From assembly GCF_000347775.1 (NCBI RefSeq), contig NZ_APAT01000015.1, positions 248,001 through 312,000 of the forward strand: a stretch of DNA of 64,000 bases. Direction: 5' to 3'. This DNA comes from Marinobacter santoriniensis NKSG1 (GTDB taxonomy: Bacteria; Pseudomonadota; Gammaproteobacteria; Pseudomonadales; Oleiphilaceae). The first letter of the stretch is position 1; each line of letters starts with the position of its first letter. The notes under the pieces were generated by a model, which saw only the letters and a program-made list of their open reading frames with translations, was not told where the DNA came from and did no database searches. Positions 47,212 through 57,211 of the stretch are shown one piece after another. A program made the position numbers and the translations under genes.

Positions 47212-48291
47212 TCAGGAAACTTCCTGTGCTGGTGGAGGCGGCGTTTCCTTCACCGGCCAGGCTGAGAAAACCGCCTTGAGCAGCGTTGCCAGCGGGATGG
47301 CAAAAAAGACACCCCAGAGTCCCCAGATCCCGCCGAAGAACAGCACTGCGATGATGATTGCCACAGGATGCAGGTTATTCACCTCGGAAAATAGAAGGGG
47401 CACGAGTACATTGCCGTCCAGGCCCTGGATGATTCCGTACACCACCATCACCCAGATGAAGTGGGTTCCCCAGCCGAAGGCAAACAGACCAATCATGGCC
47501 ACCGGAATGGTCACCACCGCAGCCCCGATATAGGGAATCACCACACTCAGCCCCACCAGCAGCGAGAGCAACGCAGCATAGGGCATCCCCAGAAATTTGA
47601 AGGCAATGTAGGTCGCACCGCCGACAATCAGGATCTCAACCGCCTTACCCCGCACATAGTTGGCACACTGCAGATTGACCTCATGCCAGATTTTAAGCAT
47701 CAACGGGCGTTGGGGCGGCAGCAGTTTGGCAATGGAGCCGAGCAGCAGGGTCTTATCCTTCAGAAAGAAGAACACCATGATGGGCACCAGGACAACATAG
47801 ATCAGCAACGCCACCAGGTCCGGAATGCTGGACAGGGAAAACGACACCAGCCACTGGGTCATGTTGCCCACTTCGGTCGATACCTGTCGGTAGACGCTAT
47901 CAACCGCTTCCGCGGAAATCAGCTGTGGATACTGATCCGGCAACAGCTCCAGATAGGACTGGGTTTCGCGGATGATTCGCGGGGCCTCGCCGGCCAGATT
48001 GGTGACCTGGGTCCAGACAAGCGGGAGAAGGCCGAACAAAAAGCCCACCAGCACACCAAGGAACACGAGGAACACGCCGATAATGGAGACGGTTTCCGGC
48101 ACACCCAGCCGGTTCAGCTTGGTGACCAGCCCCTGAAGGATAAACGCAACGATCAACGACGCAATCGCCGGGGCCAGCATGGCGCCGAAAAGAATGACGA
48201 AGACGGTACCGGTGACCAGAATCAGAGAAAGAATGACGGCTTCGTCATCTGAAAAGTATTTGTGTGCGAGACCGCGTAGAATTCTTACCAT
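47212..48291 (-). CDS. AI-2E/PerM-family transporter
   Basis: A 359-residue inner-membrane protein with about eight helices: two near 25-80, a long amphipathic periplasmic part (about 90-150), and the C-terminal block GLSVVIPYIGAAVVTIPVAM typical of the AI-2 exporter/PerM family. Substrate unknown; PerM-like proteins are linked to the BepA/bcp neighbourhood in Pseudomonas-type genomes. It converges with bcp (7 bases apart) and follows the tusA-like gene by 16 bases. Confidence 0.9.
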   Translation of the reverse strand: MVRILRGLAHKYFSDDEAVILSLILVTGTVFVILFGAMLAPAIASLIVAFILQGLVTKLNRLGVPETVSIIGVFLVFLGVLVGFLFGLLPLVWTQVTNLAGEAPRIIRETQSYLELLPDQYPQLISAEAVDSVYRQVSTEVGNMTQWLVSFSLSSIPDLVALLIYVVLVPIMVFFFLKDKTLLLGSIAKLLPPQRPLMLKIWHEVNLQCANYVRGKAVEILIVGGATYIAFKFLGMPYAALLSLLVGLSVVIPYIGAAVVTIPVAMIGLFAFGWGTHFIWVMVVYGIIQGLDGNVLVPLLFSEVNNLHPVAIIIAVLFFGGIWGLWGVFFAIPLATLLKAVFSAWPVKETPPPPAQEVS

Positions 48292-48307
48292 TGACGTCTC
48301 CAGTGGA

Positions 48308-48535
48308 TTAGCCGCCGCACTGTATCACAAACCGATACTCGCCATCGGCTTCGGTGCTGCTGACAAGGGTGTGACTGGATAACGCCAGAAATGCGGGGAT
48401 ATCCCGCGCCGAACCGGCATCGGTGGCAATGACTTCCAACCGGTCTCCCGGGGCCATGCCGTTGAGTTCAAGTTTGGTTTTCAGCAAAGGCATCGGGCAA
48501 CGCAGTCCCGATGCATCCAGGGTTCGTTCAGCCAT
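48308..48535 (-). CDS. TusA/SirA-family sulfur carrier protein
   Basis: A 75-residue TusA-fold protein with the signature LDASGLRCPMPLLKTKLELN (Cys13 in CPMP), which carries persulfide sulfur. Start chosen at the ATG that matches family length; the open frame extends 24 codons upstream without similarity. In Pseudomonas the equivalent gene (same place, between a Zn-protease gene and perM) affects molybdopterin cofactor and biofilm; whether this one serves tRNA thiolation or cofactor sulfuration is open. Confidence 0.9.
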   Translation of the reverse strand: MAERTLDASGLRCPMPLLKTKLELNGMAPGDRLEVIATDAGSARDIPAFLALSSHTLVSSTEADGEYRFVIQCGG

Positions 48536-48693
48536 GAGCAGGGGGTACCATCGCAATTGGCAAATTTGACAAACGGGCATTATGCCGTGACAACGTTTGC
48601 TTTGCACCTCGGCTCAGAGACTCCCACCCACAGAACTTTTAGTGGTAAAACAGGGTCCAAGCGTCAACGGCAATCAGAGGCAGATCGTATTAC

Positions 48694-50172
48694 ATGAGAC
48701 ACATCGTTGGCCGAAGGCCTTTTGGCAGGTCATTCTTCAAAGGCACCGCCCTGGTCCTCGGACTGTTTATGGCAGGCACCCCGGCGCTGGCCCAGGAAAC
48801 GGACCTGCCGAGCATTGGAGGTGCCGGTGGCGGCCTGCTATCCGGTCAACAGGAAGCGGACATCGGCCGACAGGTTCTGGTATCGATCCGCCGCTCTGCC
48901 CCACGTATCAATGACCCCCTGGTGTTCGATTATCTCAACGCCATCCTGTACCGCCTCGTTCCCTCGGCGCCGCTGCAGAACCGCGATCTGACGCTCGCGC
49001 TGATCGACAGCCCCGAGATAAACGCCTTTGCCGTACCCGGTGGCATCGTCGGCGTGAACGGCGGGCTGTTCCTGAACGCGGTGACCGAGCAACAGTTCGC
49101 CTCCGTGCTTGCACACGAGCTGGCGCACCTGAGCCAGCGCCACTTCGCACGGAGGATGGAACAACAGGAAACCAGCGCGCCACTGACAATTGCGGGCATG
49201 ATCGCCGGGATAGTGCTGTCTGCCGTGACCCAGTCCGATGTCGGCCTGGCCGCCATCGCCGGCACCCAGGCCCTGTCAGCACAGAATATGCTTGCCTATA
49301 GCCGGGCTAACGAGAAAGAGGCGGACCGGATCGGCATGGACATTCTGGCATCAGCCGGTATGGATCCCCGCGGCATGCCCCAGATGTTCGAAATCATGAT
49401 GAAGCAGAATCGCCTCCAGGGAAATCAGGTGCCGGAATACCTCTCCACTCACCCACTGACGCAGAATCGTGTGGCTGACACCCGTAACCGGGCTGAGCAG
49501 TACCCCGACCTGGATGTAAAAGAGGGGCAGGAATACCACCTGATGCGAAGCCGTATGCAGGTGCACTATGCCTCTTCCCCCGAAGTTGCGGTGGAAACGT
49601 TCAAGGCCTACCTGGATCATCCCGAAGCCCGGAAATATCACGCCATCCGATACGGCCTGGCTGTCGCCTACCAGGCCAACAATCAGCCGGAAAAGGCCGA
49701 AACCATCTTGCGGGATCTCCTCGACAAGAATCCGGGACGCATCACCTTTCAGGTGTCGCTTGCGCAGGTCCTGAACGATGAAGGAAAACACGACCAGGCA
49801 AAAGCGCTGCTCAAAGAGGCCCTATTCCGGAATCCGGGAAACTACCCAATCTCCGTTACCCTGGCCAACACCAACCTTGCAGAAGACAACGGCGCCGCTG
49901 CCGCCGACTTGCTGAAGGACCTCAGCAGGCGGTTCCCCCAACAGGAGCAGATCTGGCTGCGGCTCGCAGAAGCAGAGGGAATGGCCAGGAACATTGTGGG
50001 CGTCCACCGGGCGAGAGCCGAATACGATGCACTGATGGGTGATCTTGAGAGCGCTCAAAGACAACTGCGCCAAGCGCAGGAGAAGCTTCCGGCGGGCTCA
50101 CCCCAGCGTCAGGCAGTGACTGAAAGACTGGCGGAAATCTCTCGCCAGCTGCACTCCGATACTGAGAGCTGA
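48694..50172 (+). CDS. bepA: Periplasmic M48 metalloprotease/chaperone BepA
   Basis: A 492-residue exported protease. Signal peptide about residues 15-34 (ALA-QET), M48 domain with zinc motif HELAH (His141, Glu142, His145) and third ligand in RANEKEADRIGMD, then TPR helices from about residue 310 to 480. It degrades or assists stalled LptD and BamA clients at the outer membrane. Faces nadA convergently. Confidence 0.95.
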   Translation: MRHIVGRRPFGRSFFKGTALVLGLFMAGTPALAQETDLPSIGGAGGGLLSGQQEADIGRQVLVSIRRSAPRINDPLVFDYLNAILYRLVPSAPLQNRDLTLALIDSPEINAFAVPGGIVGVNGGLFLNAVTEQQFASVLAHELAHLSQRHFARRMEQQETSAPLTIAGMIAGIVLSAVTQSDVGLAAIAGTQALSAQNMLAYSRANEKEADRIGMDILASAGMDPRGMPQMFEIMMKQNRLQGNQVPEYLSTHPLTQNRVADTRNRAEQYPDLDVKEGQEYHLMRSRMQVHYASSPEVAVETFKAYLDHPEARKYHAIRYGLAVAYQANNQPEKAETILRDLLDKNPGRITFQVSLAQVLNDEGKHDQAKALLKEALFRNPGNYPISVTLANTNLAEDNGAAAADLLKDLSRRFPQQEQIWLRLAEAEGMARNIVGVHRARAEYDALMGDLESAQRQLRQAQEKLPAGSPQRQAVTERLAEISRQLHSDTES

Positions 50173-50185
50173 CGAGAGCCTGCTG

Positions 50186-50204
50186 AACGCCGGTATCAGG
50201 CGTT
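50186..50204. terminator. Possible hairpin between convergent bepA and nadA
   Basis: AACGCC (50186-50191) and GGCGTT (50199-50204) form a six-base stem with a seven-base loop; the plus strand continues TTCC. The right arm lies within the nadA coding end. Weak. Confidence 0.35.
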
Positions 50205-51257
50205 TCCTGCCGCCTTGAGATTCATATTGGCAGTGAAGTCCAGCATTCGCTGAAGAGGTTTCAGGGCCCTTTCACGGAGGGCCGGGTCGACCTGAACCTC
50301 GTCCCTGCCCGTTTCGATGGCCTGAAGCAGATTTTCAAGGCCATTCATCGCCATCCACGGGCAATGTGCACAGCTTCGACAGGTCGCACCATTGCCGGCA
50401 GTGGGTGCCTCGATCAACGTCTTGTTGGGGGCCAGCTGCTGCATCTTGTAGAAGATGCCGTTATCCGTGGCCACGATCAATTCCTGATTGGGCAAGGTCT
50501 GGACCGCGTGAATCAGCTGGGAGGTGGAGCCCACCACATCAGCCATCTCAACAACTGCATCCGGAGATTCAGGGTGCACCAGAATGGCCGCGTCCGGGTA
50601 CAGGGCCTTGAGATCCTCCAGACCACGGTATTTGAATTCCTCGTGGACGATACAGGAGCCGTCCCAGAGCAACATATCCGCGCCGGTCGTTTTCTGGACA
50701 TAGTGACCCAGATGCTTGTCCGGCGCCCAGAGGATTTTCTCTCCCCGGGCATCCAGGTCCTCTACGATGGCCTGGGCACAGCTTGAGGTAACGACCCAGT
50801 CCGCCCGCGCCTTGACCGCCGCAGAGGTATTGGCATACACCACAACAGTCCGGTCCGGGTGCTCGTCGCAAAAAGCCGCGAACTCATCGGCCGGACAGCC
50901 GACATCGAGAGAACAGGTCGCCTCAAGCGTGGGCATGAGGACGCGCTTCTCAGGGTTGAGGATTTTAGCCGTTTCTCCCATAAAGCGGACACCGGCCACC
51001 ACAACCGTCGAGGCGGGATGCTGATTGCCAAAGCGGGCCATCTCGAGAGAGTCGGCGACGCAGCCACCCGTCTCTTCCGCCAGTCGCTGGATTTCCGGAT
51101 CCGTGTAGTAGTGAGCGACGAGCACGGCATCCCTGGCCTCAAGTGCTTCTTTGATCCGGGATTCAAGTTCAGCCTTCTCACCGGCACTCAGAGCCTTGGG
51201 CTCCGCCTCATGGGCGAGATGCTCCTGAACAAGGATACGGTCTTCAGCTCGTGTCAT
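50196..51257 (-). CDS. nadA: Quinolinate synthase NadA
   Basis: A 353-residue 4Fe-4S enzyme making quinolinate from iminoaspartate and dihydroxyacetone phosphate for NAD. The three cluster Cys sit in [19 protein letters not shown] and [25 protein letters not shown] near residue 45 is the first repeat motif. It stands between bepA and the tRNA-Lys pair, as in Pseudomonas. Confidence 0.96.
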   Translation of the reverse strand: MTRAEDRILVQEHLAHEAEPKALSAGEKAELESRIKEALEARDAVLVAHYYTDPEIQRLAEETGGCVADSLEMARFGNQHPASTVVVAGVRFMGETAKILNPEKRVLMPTLEATCSLDVGCPADEFAAFCDEHPDRTVVVYANTSAAVKARADWVVTSSCAQAIVEDLDARGEKILWAPDKHLGHYVQKTTGADMLLWDGSCIVHEEFKYRGLEDLKALYPDAAILVHPESPDAVVEMADVVGSTSQLIHAVQTLPNQELIVATDNGIFYKMQQLAPNKTLIEAPTAGNGATCRSCAHCPWMAMNGLENLLQAIETGRDEVQVDPALRERALKPLQRMLDFTANMNLKAAGNA

Positions 51258-51288
51258 TCCTGTATCTCTGCGTTGGGTTAGTCCCCGA

Positions 51289-51294
51289 AGTATA
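51289..51294 (-). promoter_or_regulatory. Extended -10 promoter element of nadA
   Basis: On the minus strand TGATATACT gives an extended -10 (TGn-TATACT) 31 bases before the nadA ATG. A TTGACT lies too close upstream to act as its -35, so recognition probably relies on the extended -10. Confidence 0.45.
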
Positions 51295-51400
51295 TCACTT
51301 CAGTCAACGTTTTCATGGATTTGCAATCGCAACGTCACAACACGGTGTTACGAGAAAACGTCCATCACAGTGCATAGGTTTGGGGCGGACAGGCAAAAAA

Positions 51401-51424
51401 AAAGAGCCCGAAGGCTCTTTTTTT
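51401..51424 (-). terminator. Intrinsic terminator after the tRNA-Lys genes
   Basis: AAAGAGCC (51401-51408) and GGCTCTTT (51413-51420) form a strong stem with a CGAA loop, with long A and T runs on both sides, downstream of the leftward tRNA-Lys pair. A second small hairpin (AGGACG/CGTCCT, 51427-51443) precedes it. It may also block read-through towards nadA. Confidence 0.8.
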
Positions 51425-51450
51425 CCAGGACGAAAAACGTCCTGTCAGTT

Positions 51451-51526
51451 TGGTGGGTCGTGAAGGATTCGAACCTTCGACCAATTGGTTAAAAGCCAAC
51501 TGCTCTACCAACTGAGCTAACGACCC
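51451..51526 (-). tRNA. tRNA-Lys (anticodon TTT), copy 2
   Basis: A 76-base cloverleaf: acceptor GGGTCGT/ACGACCC, D arm TAGCTCAGTTGGTAGAGCA, anticodon loop CTTTTAA, T arm GGTTCGAATCC, encoded CCA. Identical in sequence to the upstream copy. Confidence 0.97.
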
Positions 51527-51615
51527 ATGACTGGTTTTCAGGTGCGCTTTGGCCTGACGGCGTTAACGCTTCCTGATGGCTACCGTCTTCGCTCAACAAG
51601 GCAGTAGCCGGAATC

Positions 51616-51691
51616 TGGTGGGTCGTGAAGGATTCGAACCTTCGACCAATTGGTTAAAAGCCAACTGCTCTACCAACTGAGCTAACGACCC
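51616..51691 (-). tRNA. tRNA-Lys (anticodon TTT), copy 1
   Basis: Same 76 bases as the copy at 51451-51526, first in the transcript. The 89-base spacer between the copies shows no other gene. Confidence 0.97.
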
Positions 51692-51704
51692 AAGCGAGGC
51701 GCAT

Positions 51705-51732
51705 ATAGTACTGATATTTTTTCCGTGATCAA
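51705..51732 (-). promoter_or_regulatory. Promoter of the tRNA-Lys pair
   Basis: Minus-strand -35 TTGATC (51727-51732) and -10 TACTAT (51705-51710) with a 16-base spacer and a GC-rich discriminator (GCGCC), about 13 bases before the first tRNA. Confidence 0.6.
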
Positions 51733-51774
51733 CCCCTTTTCTGGGGATTCATCGGATTTTTTTCTCCCGCCGTT

Positions 51775-52548
51775 TTAACCGCTTGCAGAGGACAGGAACT
51801 TCCGGGCGAGATCGGCAGCACTACTCTTGGGATAATTATCAAGGACGCTTTGCATGCGACGCTTGGCGGCTTCGGAATCTCCCATCCGGTCCAGCGTCAC
51901 GCCCAGCTTATAGACGGCATCAGGCGCCTTGCGGTGATCCGGATATCGGGTTGCGACAATGGTGAACGCCTGTTTGGCCTGCTCGAGCTGAGGCTTCACC
52001 AGATACACCTCGCCCAACCAGTAATAGGCGTTAACCGTCAGGTCACCCTCGGGGTACTTGTCGATAAATTCGTACAACCGGTTGATCGCCTGATCGTACT
52101 TCTTCTGATTCCGGATGAGGTCCAGAATCTCGTTGTAGGCTTTCTGTTCCTCATCGCCTGGCTGCCGATACTGACGGGTCTCAATCGCCCCGCCACCGCC
52201 TTCGGTTTCACCGGACGCTCCAGTGGCCGCCGGCTGCGATGCGCTTTCCGTCTTTTTGGAAAGGTCCAGAATGCGCTGATCCAGATCGATGTAACGATCC
52301 CGACCCTGCTTCTGGAGGCGTTCGATCAAATGCTGCTGCTCCTCGACTTTGCCTTGCAACCGGCGAACGTCATCCTGCAGCTGCTGAATCATATAGAACA
52401 GCTCGGCCGAGGCCTGGTTGTTCGACGCCTTTCGCTGGGCTTCAGAGGCGTTGGTCTGGAACGCCGGGGTCGAGGACTGCGCCAGAGCCGGTGCCGCTTG
52501 CCAAAAGGCAAGCGACATCAGCAGAGGCGCCATGAGTCGGTTTCTCAT
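51775..52548 (-). CDS. cpoB: Cell division coordinator CpoB (YbgF)
   Basis: A 257-residue periplasmic protein with signal peptide (ALA-QSS), an N-terminal trimerising coiled coil (about 45-95, LFYMIQQLQDDVRRLQGK), a Gly/Ser/Glu linker, and a C-terminal TPR domain (about 135-255, NAYYWLGEVYLVKPQLEQAK). It links Tol-Pal with peptidoglycan synthesis at division. Last protein gene of the tol operon, 29 bases after pal. ATG chosen over a GTG two codons earlier. Confidence 0.95.
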   Translation of the reverse strand: MRNRLMAPLLMSLAFWQAAPALAQSSTPAFQTNASEAQRKASNNQASAELFYMIQQLQDDVRRLQGKVEEQQHLIERLQKQGRDRYIDLDQRILDLSKKTESASQPAATGASGETEGGGGAIETRQYRQPGDEEQKAYNEILDLIRNQKKYDQAINRLYEFIDKYPEGDLTVNAYYWLGEVYLVKPQLEQAKQAFTIVATRYPDHRKAPDAVYKLGVTLDRMGDSEAAKRRMQSVLDNYPKSSAADLARKFLSSASG

Positions 52549-52577
52549 GGGCACACCTGATGTTGGGTCAGAAGGTC

Positions 52578-53153
52578 TTATTTGAATACCAGTTCAACCC
52601 GACGGTTCTGGGCCCAGGCACTTTCATTGGAACCCATCACCGCCGGCTTTTCCTCACCATAGCTTACGGTTTCAATCTGGCCACGTGAAGCGCCGTTCAC
52701 AATCAGGAAGCGCTTGACGGCATTGGCACGACGCTCGCCCAGGGCCAGGTTGTACTCCTTGGTGCCACGCTCATCAGCATGACCTTCCAGGCGCACGTCC
52801 TGCTGCGGGTGCGACGCCAGGTACTTGGCATGGGCAACCAGCACTTCACGGGCCTCGGGCTTGATCTCGGAGGTATCAAAATCGAAGTAGAAGGTGGTGA
52901 TTTCACGCAGGGCCGCCTGCTTGGCCTGCTCTTCCGCGGCCTGCTTCTCTTCATCGGTAAGGCCGGAAGAAGAAACACCGCCCTCGTCACCACCACCGTA
53001 GACGGTGGAGCCACCTTCCTGGTCGATGGCGGAGACGTCGGATCCGGTGCCGGCTCCACCCTCGTCCATGGTTTCGCCCGTGGTGCTACAACCGGCAAAC
53101 AGTCCTACGGACAGAAGCAGTGCGAACGCCTTGGTTTGTGTCGAAAGATTCAT
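52578..53153 (-). CDS. pal: Peptidoglycan-associated lipoprotein Pal
   Basis: A 191-residue lipoprotein (lipobox LFAGC) with a Gly/Asp/Glu-rich linker and a C-terminal OmpA-like domain carrying FDTSEIKPEAREVLVAHAKY and the peptidoglycan-binding LEGHADERGTKEYNLALGER. It anchors the outer membrane to peptidoglycan and binds TolB. I use the ATG with AAGGAA seven bases upstream; the open frame extends further and abuts the tolB stop. Confidence 0.97.
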   Translation of the reverse strand: MNLSTQTKAFALLLSVGLFAGCSTTGETMDEGGAGTGSDVSAIDQEGGSTVYGGGDEGGVSSSGLTDEEKQAAEEQAKQAALREITTFYFDFDTSEIKPEAREVLVAHAKYLASHPQQDVRLEGHADERGTKEYNLALGERRANAVKRFLIVNGASRGQIETVSYGEEKPAVMGSNESAWAQNRRVELVFK

Positions 53154-53203
53154 GATCATTTCCTTACGTTGGTTTGGGATAAAACGGTCATGCCTGAGGC
53201 CCA

Positions 53204-54517
53204 TCAGTTCACAATGGGACCCCAGGCCGGTTCACGAACATCGCCCTCGGAGGCCGGCAGACTGTATGCCGCGCCGCCATCGGCAGAGATAACAGTCAAC
53301 ACACTGTTGTCTCCCTGCTTGGTCGCATAGATCAGCATCCGACCGTTGGGCGAAATGCTTGGTGACTCATCAGACGATGTACGGGTCAGAATGGTTTCCT
53401 CCCCGGTTTTCAGGTTTGTGCGTGCAATATGAAACGCGCTGTTTCGCTGGTGCACGTAATACACGAATCGCCCCTCATTATCCGGCCTCGGACGAGCGTT
53501 GTAACGGCTGCCGAAGGTAATCCGACGGGGTTCGGCGTTGAGGCTGTCCATGTGATAGATCTGGGGTCCGCCGGAACGGTCAGACGTAAAGAAAATGCCC
53601 TGACCGGTATGGTCGTACACTGCCTCGGTATCAATCGCCCAGTGGTCAGTCAATTTGGTCAGCTTCCCGCTTGCCAGATCCATCCGGTAAATTTCGGCGT
53701 TACCATCCTTGGAAAGGGTCATCAGCAAAGAGCGCCCGTCATCGGACCAGGCGGGGGCCGAATTGAGGCCCGGGAAATCCGCCACTTTGGTACGCTTTCC
53801 GGTTGCCAGCTCATGAACAAAAATCACTGGCTTGCCGGTCTCGAACGAGACATAGGCGAGTTTCTTGCCATCCGGGGACCAGGCCGGCGACAGGATCGGC
53901 TCCTGGCTCTCCAGGCGGATACGGGCACGCTTGCCGTCCACATCACTGACCTGTAGCCGGTAACGGGGCTTGCCCTTGAAGGTATCACGGGTGATATAGG
54001 CGAGCCGGGTCGAAAACGCCCCTTTCACGCCCGTGATCGCCTCATACACCTTGTCACTGATGTGATGGCCCAGTGTCCTCAGGCTGTTGACCGACGCACT
54101 CGCGGTTTCACCCAGGATTCGCTCCTGTCGATTCACATCGAACAATTCATAACGGGCGGATACGCGATCGGCACTGCGCTTCAGCTCGCCCACCAGAACA
54201 TACCGCTGACCCAGCATGCGCCAGTCCCGGAAATACACATCCTCCCTTCTGGACGGGAGGCTCAACATTTTTTCCGGCGGCAGCGGGCGGAACTCGCCAC
54301 TCATGGTGAGATCGTCCTGCACGATACGACTGACCTTGTCCCCGGCGGGCATGGTGCCGCTCTCGGAGAATGGCACTACTGCAATGGGGACGGCCGAATC
54401 GGCGCCCTCTGTGATTCGGATCAGCAATTCCGCATGGGCACTGTTCACCAATGCCGTCATGGCGATCACGACCGCCAGAAAGGCGTGTCGCGACGTGGTC
54501 CGGGTCCGCTGTCTCAT
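53204..54517 (-). CDS. tolB: Tol-Pal system protein TolB
   Basis: A 437-residue periplasmic protein with signal peptide (cleavage near AHA-ELL), an N-terminal alpha/beta domain and a six-bladed propeller with repeated [37 protein letters not shown] and [18 protein letters not shown] blades. Its extreme N-terminal residues ([16 protein letters not shown]) form the TolA box. It transmits between TolA and Pal. Confidence 0.97.
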   Translation of the reverse strand: MRQRTRTTSRHAFLAVVIAMTALVNSAHAELLIRITEGADSAVPIAVVPFSESGTMPAGDKVSRIVQDDLTMSGEFRPLPPEKMLSLPSRREDVYFRDWRMLGQRYVLVGELKRSADRVSARYELFDVNRQERILGETASASVNSLRTLGHHISDKVYEAITGVKGAFSTRLAYITRDTFKGKPRYRLQVSDVDGKRARIRLESQEPILSPAWSPDGKKLAYVSFETGKPVIFVHELATGKRTKVADFPGLNSAPAWSDDGRSLLMTLSKDGNAEIYRMDLASGKLTKLTDHWAIDTEAVYDHTGQGIFFTSDRSGGPQIYHMDSLNAEPRRITFGSRYNARPRPDNEGRFVYYVHQRNSAFHIARTNLKTGEETILTRTSSDESPSISPNGRMLIYATKQGDNSVLTVISADGGAAYSLPASEGDVREPAWGPIVN

Positions 54518-54533
54518 GATAGTTCCTGCTTCC

Positions 54534-55556
54534 TCATTTCAACCTGCGGGGGTTGAATTCGATTGTGAACTGCCTGAAATACCGTTCAAACGTGTCACGG
54601 TCATCCGGAATGGGATACCGGTTCAAGGACCGAACGGCACTCAGCGCGGAGTTATCAAACGCGGTGTTGCCGCTACTGCTCACCAGTTTAACGCTCGCAA
54701 GCTCACCGGTGGGCAACAAGGTAATCTGAAGCCTGGCGGTCATTTCCTCGGTGGCGGACGAAGGTGGATACCAGGCCTGACTGAGGCGTTCCCGGATCAA
54801 CGCCTGATACTTCTCACTCTCCGACAACATCTGGGCTTCGCGCGCCTTGGCCGCAGCTGCCTGTTGCTGTTTCAGCGCTTCCGCCTCTTTCGCCTTCCGC
54901 GCCTCGTCAGCCAGGGCCTCCAATTGCTGCTCTCTCAGGCGACGCTCCGCTTCCAGCCGTTTCTGCTCGGCTGCTTTCCGGGCCTCTTCCTCCCGCTTCT
55001 TGCGTTCCGCCTCTTCTTTCTTGCGCTGCGCCTCCAGGCGCCGCTTCTCTTCTTCCGCCTTACGCCTGGCCTCTTCCTGGCGCTTCCGCTCTTCTTCTGC
55101 CTTGGCCTGCGCCCGGGCTTTCGCCTCTGCTTCTGCCTTTTGGCGGGCCGCCTCTTTGGCCTTCGCCGCCTTTTCGCGGGCCAGCGCTTCCTGTTTCTTT
55201 CGCTCGGCCTCCGCCTGCTGGCGAGCCTTCTCCTCACGCGCCTTCTGCTCGGCTATCTTCCGTGCTTCTTCCTGCTTACGCGCCTGCTCTGCCTGCTTAC
55301 GCTTTTCGTCCTCCAGGCGCTTCTGCTTTTCACGTTCTGCCTGATCCTGCGGTTCCACCACTGGACTGGGCTCGGGCTGAGGCGCAATCAGCCGGGCCGA
55401 AATACTCCGGGGCGGCGGCTCCGGCGGTGAATCCATCCAGGACCAGCCGACAATCGCGATCACGATGATCACCAGGTGCAGCGCCACCGACATCACAACG
55501 GGTGACTTCCAGGGCGGCGTACCGGTACTGCTTACTCTTGGCTCCCGATTCGTCAC
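54534..55556 (-). CDS. tolA: Tol-Pal system protein TolA
   Basis: A 340-residue inner-membrane protein: cytoplasmic N-terminus, one helix (about 20-40, [19 protein letters not shown]), a long Glu/Lys/Arg/Ala helical rod (about 70-245), and the C-terminal TolA domain ([16 protein letters not shown] onward). It spans the periplasm, driven by TolQR. The low-complexity rod produces long open frames on the opposite strand. Confidence 0.96.
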   Translation of the reverse strand: MTNREPRVSSTGTPPWKSPVVMSVALHLVIIVIAIVGWSWMDSPPEPPPRSISARLIAPQPEPSPVVEPQDQAEREKQKRLEDEKRKQAEQARKQEEARKIAEQKAREEKARQQAEAERKKQEALAREKAAKAKEAARQKAEAEAKARAQAKAEEERKRQEEARRKAEEEKRRLEAQRKKEEAERKKREEEARKAAEQKRLEAERRLREQQLEALADEARKAKEAEALKQQQAAAAKAREAQMLSESEKYQALIRERLSQAWYPPSSATEEMTARLQITLLPTGELASVKLVSSSGNTAFDNSALSAVRSLNRYPIPDDRDTFERYFRQFTIEFNPRRLK

Positions 55557-55578
55557 AACAGCCTCACCCGCGTCACGC

Positions 55579-56025
55579 TCATTTCTTGTCCGAAGGCGTT
55601 TCGGTGATCAGGCCAATGCTGGCAGCACCGGCGTTCTGAAGCTCCGCCATCAACCGCACGACCGTCCCGTATTCAACGTGCTCATCACCGCGAACCAGAA
55701 TCTCGCTGCTGCTTCTTTGAGAGAGAATCTTGGACACCTGCTGGCGCAGTTCCGGCAACCCCATCGGGTCGCTGCTTTTGTCTCCCACGTCGAGATAATA
55801 GGCTCCGTTGGAATCGACCGATACGACGATGGATTCCACATCCTTGTCAGGCTGGATCGGATGCGAAGCGGTCTCTGGCAGATCCACTTTAACGCCCTGA
55901 GTCAGCATGGGCGCCGTGACCATAAAAATCACCAACAGCACCAACATGACGTCGATGTACGGAACGACATTGATTTCTGACATTGGCTTACGCCGCTGCT
56001 GCGGCATCATTCCCATGCCTTTCAT
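55579..56025 (-). CDS. tolR: Tol-Pal system protein TolR
   Basis: A 148-residue ExbD/TolR protein with one membrane helix containing the essential Asp (EINVVPYIDVMLVLLVIFMV, Asp25) and a periplasmic domain. Works with TolQ as a proton-driven stator. Between tolQ and tolA, 31 and 22 bases apart. Confidence 0.97.
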   Translation of the reverse strand: MKGMGMMPQQRRKPMSEINVVPYIDVMLVLLVIFMVTAPMLTQGVKVDLPETASHPIQPDKDVESIVVSVDSNGAYYLDVGDKSSDPMGLPELRQQVSKILSQRSSSEILVRGDEHVEYGTVVRLMAELQNAGAASIGLITETPSDKK

Positions 56026-56056
56026 GACGGCAGACTCCCTTGGTGATCAACCGGCA

Positions 56057-56746
56057 TCACGCAGTGCCCTGCTCGCTGCTGTGCACCCGACGATGCAGAA
56101 TGCTGGAAAACTCTTCCGCAAAGGTTTCATAGTTTTTCAGCAGCGCATCGGACTTGGCGGCAAACCGGTTATAGGCAATCACCGCCGGGATCGCAGCAAA
56201 CAGACCCATAGCGGTTGCAATCAGTGCCTCGGAAATACCCGGCGCCACGGTGGCGAGCGTCGCCTGCTGCACCTGGGCCAGCCCCATGAAGGAATTCATG
56301 ATGCCCCAGACGGTCCCGAACAGACCGACATAAGGACTGGTGGACCCCACCGTTGCCAGGAACGGCAGGTGCATTTCCAGCCGTTCCTGCTCGCGGGAAA
56401 ACGCCACTCTCATGGCTCGCTGGGTGCCGTCCATCACCGCATCCGCATCCCGACTCTGCTGCCGCAGCCGCGAGAACTCCTTGAAACCTGCCCGGAATAC
56501 CGATTCCAGGCCGGAAAACGGCGTCGGATCCGCATTGACCTCCCGGTAGAGTTGCCCCAGATCCATACCAGACCAGAAACGCTCCTCAAACGCCAACTGG
56601 GCCTGGCGCGCTTTCTTGAAGACCTTCAGGCGCTGGAAAATCAAGGCCCAGGAAATCACCGAGGCCGATAGCAGCAACAGCATCACCAGCTGAACCAGTG
56701 CACCGGCGTTTGTAACGAGACTCCAGACTGTTACTTCTGAATCCAC
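56057..56746 (-). CDS. tolQ: Tol-Pal system protein TolQ
   Basis: A 229-residue MotA/ExbB-family inner-membrane protein with three helices (about 18-38, 135-160, 172-195). The GLFGTVWGIMNSFMGLAQVQ and APGISEALIATAMGLFAAIP motifs of the proton channel are present. Three bases after ybgC. Confidence 0.97.
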   Translation of the reverse strand: MDSEVTVWSLVTNAGALVQLVMLLLLSASVISWALIFQRLKVFKKARQAQLAFEERFWSGMDLGQLYREVNADPTPFSGLESVFRAGFKEFSRLRQQSRDADAVMDGTQRAMRVAFSREQERLEMHLPFLATVGSTSPYVGLFGTVWGIMNSFMGLAQVQQATLATVAPGISEALIATAMGLFAAIPAVIAYNRFAAKSDALLKNYETFAEEFSSILHRRVHSSEQGTA

Positions 56747-56749
56747 CTT

Positions 56750-57211
56750 TTACTCCTGGATACTTTTATTGATTGGGTCCGGATCCGGGACATTCCGTCT
56801 CAACAGATCCTGCATATTGTCGGGTAACCGTCTCGGGCGTCCCGAATCAAGCGCAACACACGCAACACGAACCTCGGCTTCACAAAGAGGTTTGCGCTCA
56901 CCCTTACGCCAGACACGTTGCCTGAAATCCATCCACACCCGCCCGAACGCTACGGGCTCGGCCGTCACCGTCAGCTGATCGTCCAGTTTTGCGGGGGCCG
57001 CGTAGTGAATCGTCAGTTTCTGCACCACGTAGCTGATGTTGTCCGCCAGCCCGGCCCTCAGTCCAACACCGCAGCTTCGAACCCATTCTGTCCTTGCCCG
57101 CTCCATATAGTGCAGGTAACGGGCATGGAAAACGATCCCTCCGGCGTCGGTATCCTCGATATAGACCCGGACGGGCAGTTCGAAACGGTTCGTACCGGTT
57201 ACCTCAGTCAA
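56750..57211 (-). CDS. ybgC: Acyl-CoA thioesterase YbgC
   Basis: A 153-residue hot-dog-fold thioesterase with the 4-hydroxybenzoyl-CoA-thioesterase motif [20 protein letters not shown] (catalytic Asp). Standard first gene of the tol-pal operon; may act on short acyl-CoA or interact with acyl carrier protein. The frame is open into ruvB; I infer a TTG start with GGAG six bases upstream, overlapping the ruvB stop by eight bases and giving normal length (YbgC about 134-150). Confidence 0.9.
   Translation of the reverse strand: MTEVTGTNRFELPVRVYIEDTDAGGIVFHARYLHYMERARTEWVRSCGVGLRAGLADNISYVVQKLTIHYAAPAKLDDQLTVTAEPVAFGRVWMDFRQRVWRKGERKPLCEAEVRVACVALDSGRPRRLPDNMQDLLRRNVPDPDPINKSIQE

Noticed and set aside
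51427..51443. Small hairpin beside the tRNA-Lys terminator as a separate regulatory RNA
   Set aside because: Only a six-base stem; most likely part of the tRNA trailer.
54216..55430. 404-codon plus-strand frame rich in Leu/Phe/Arg opposite tolA and tolB
   Set aside because: Produced by the repetitive Lys/Glu/Ala codons of the TolA rod read backwards.
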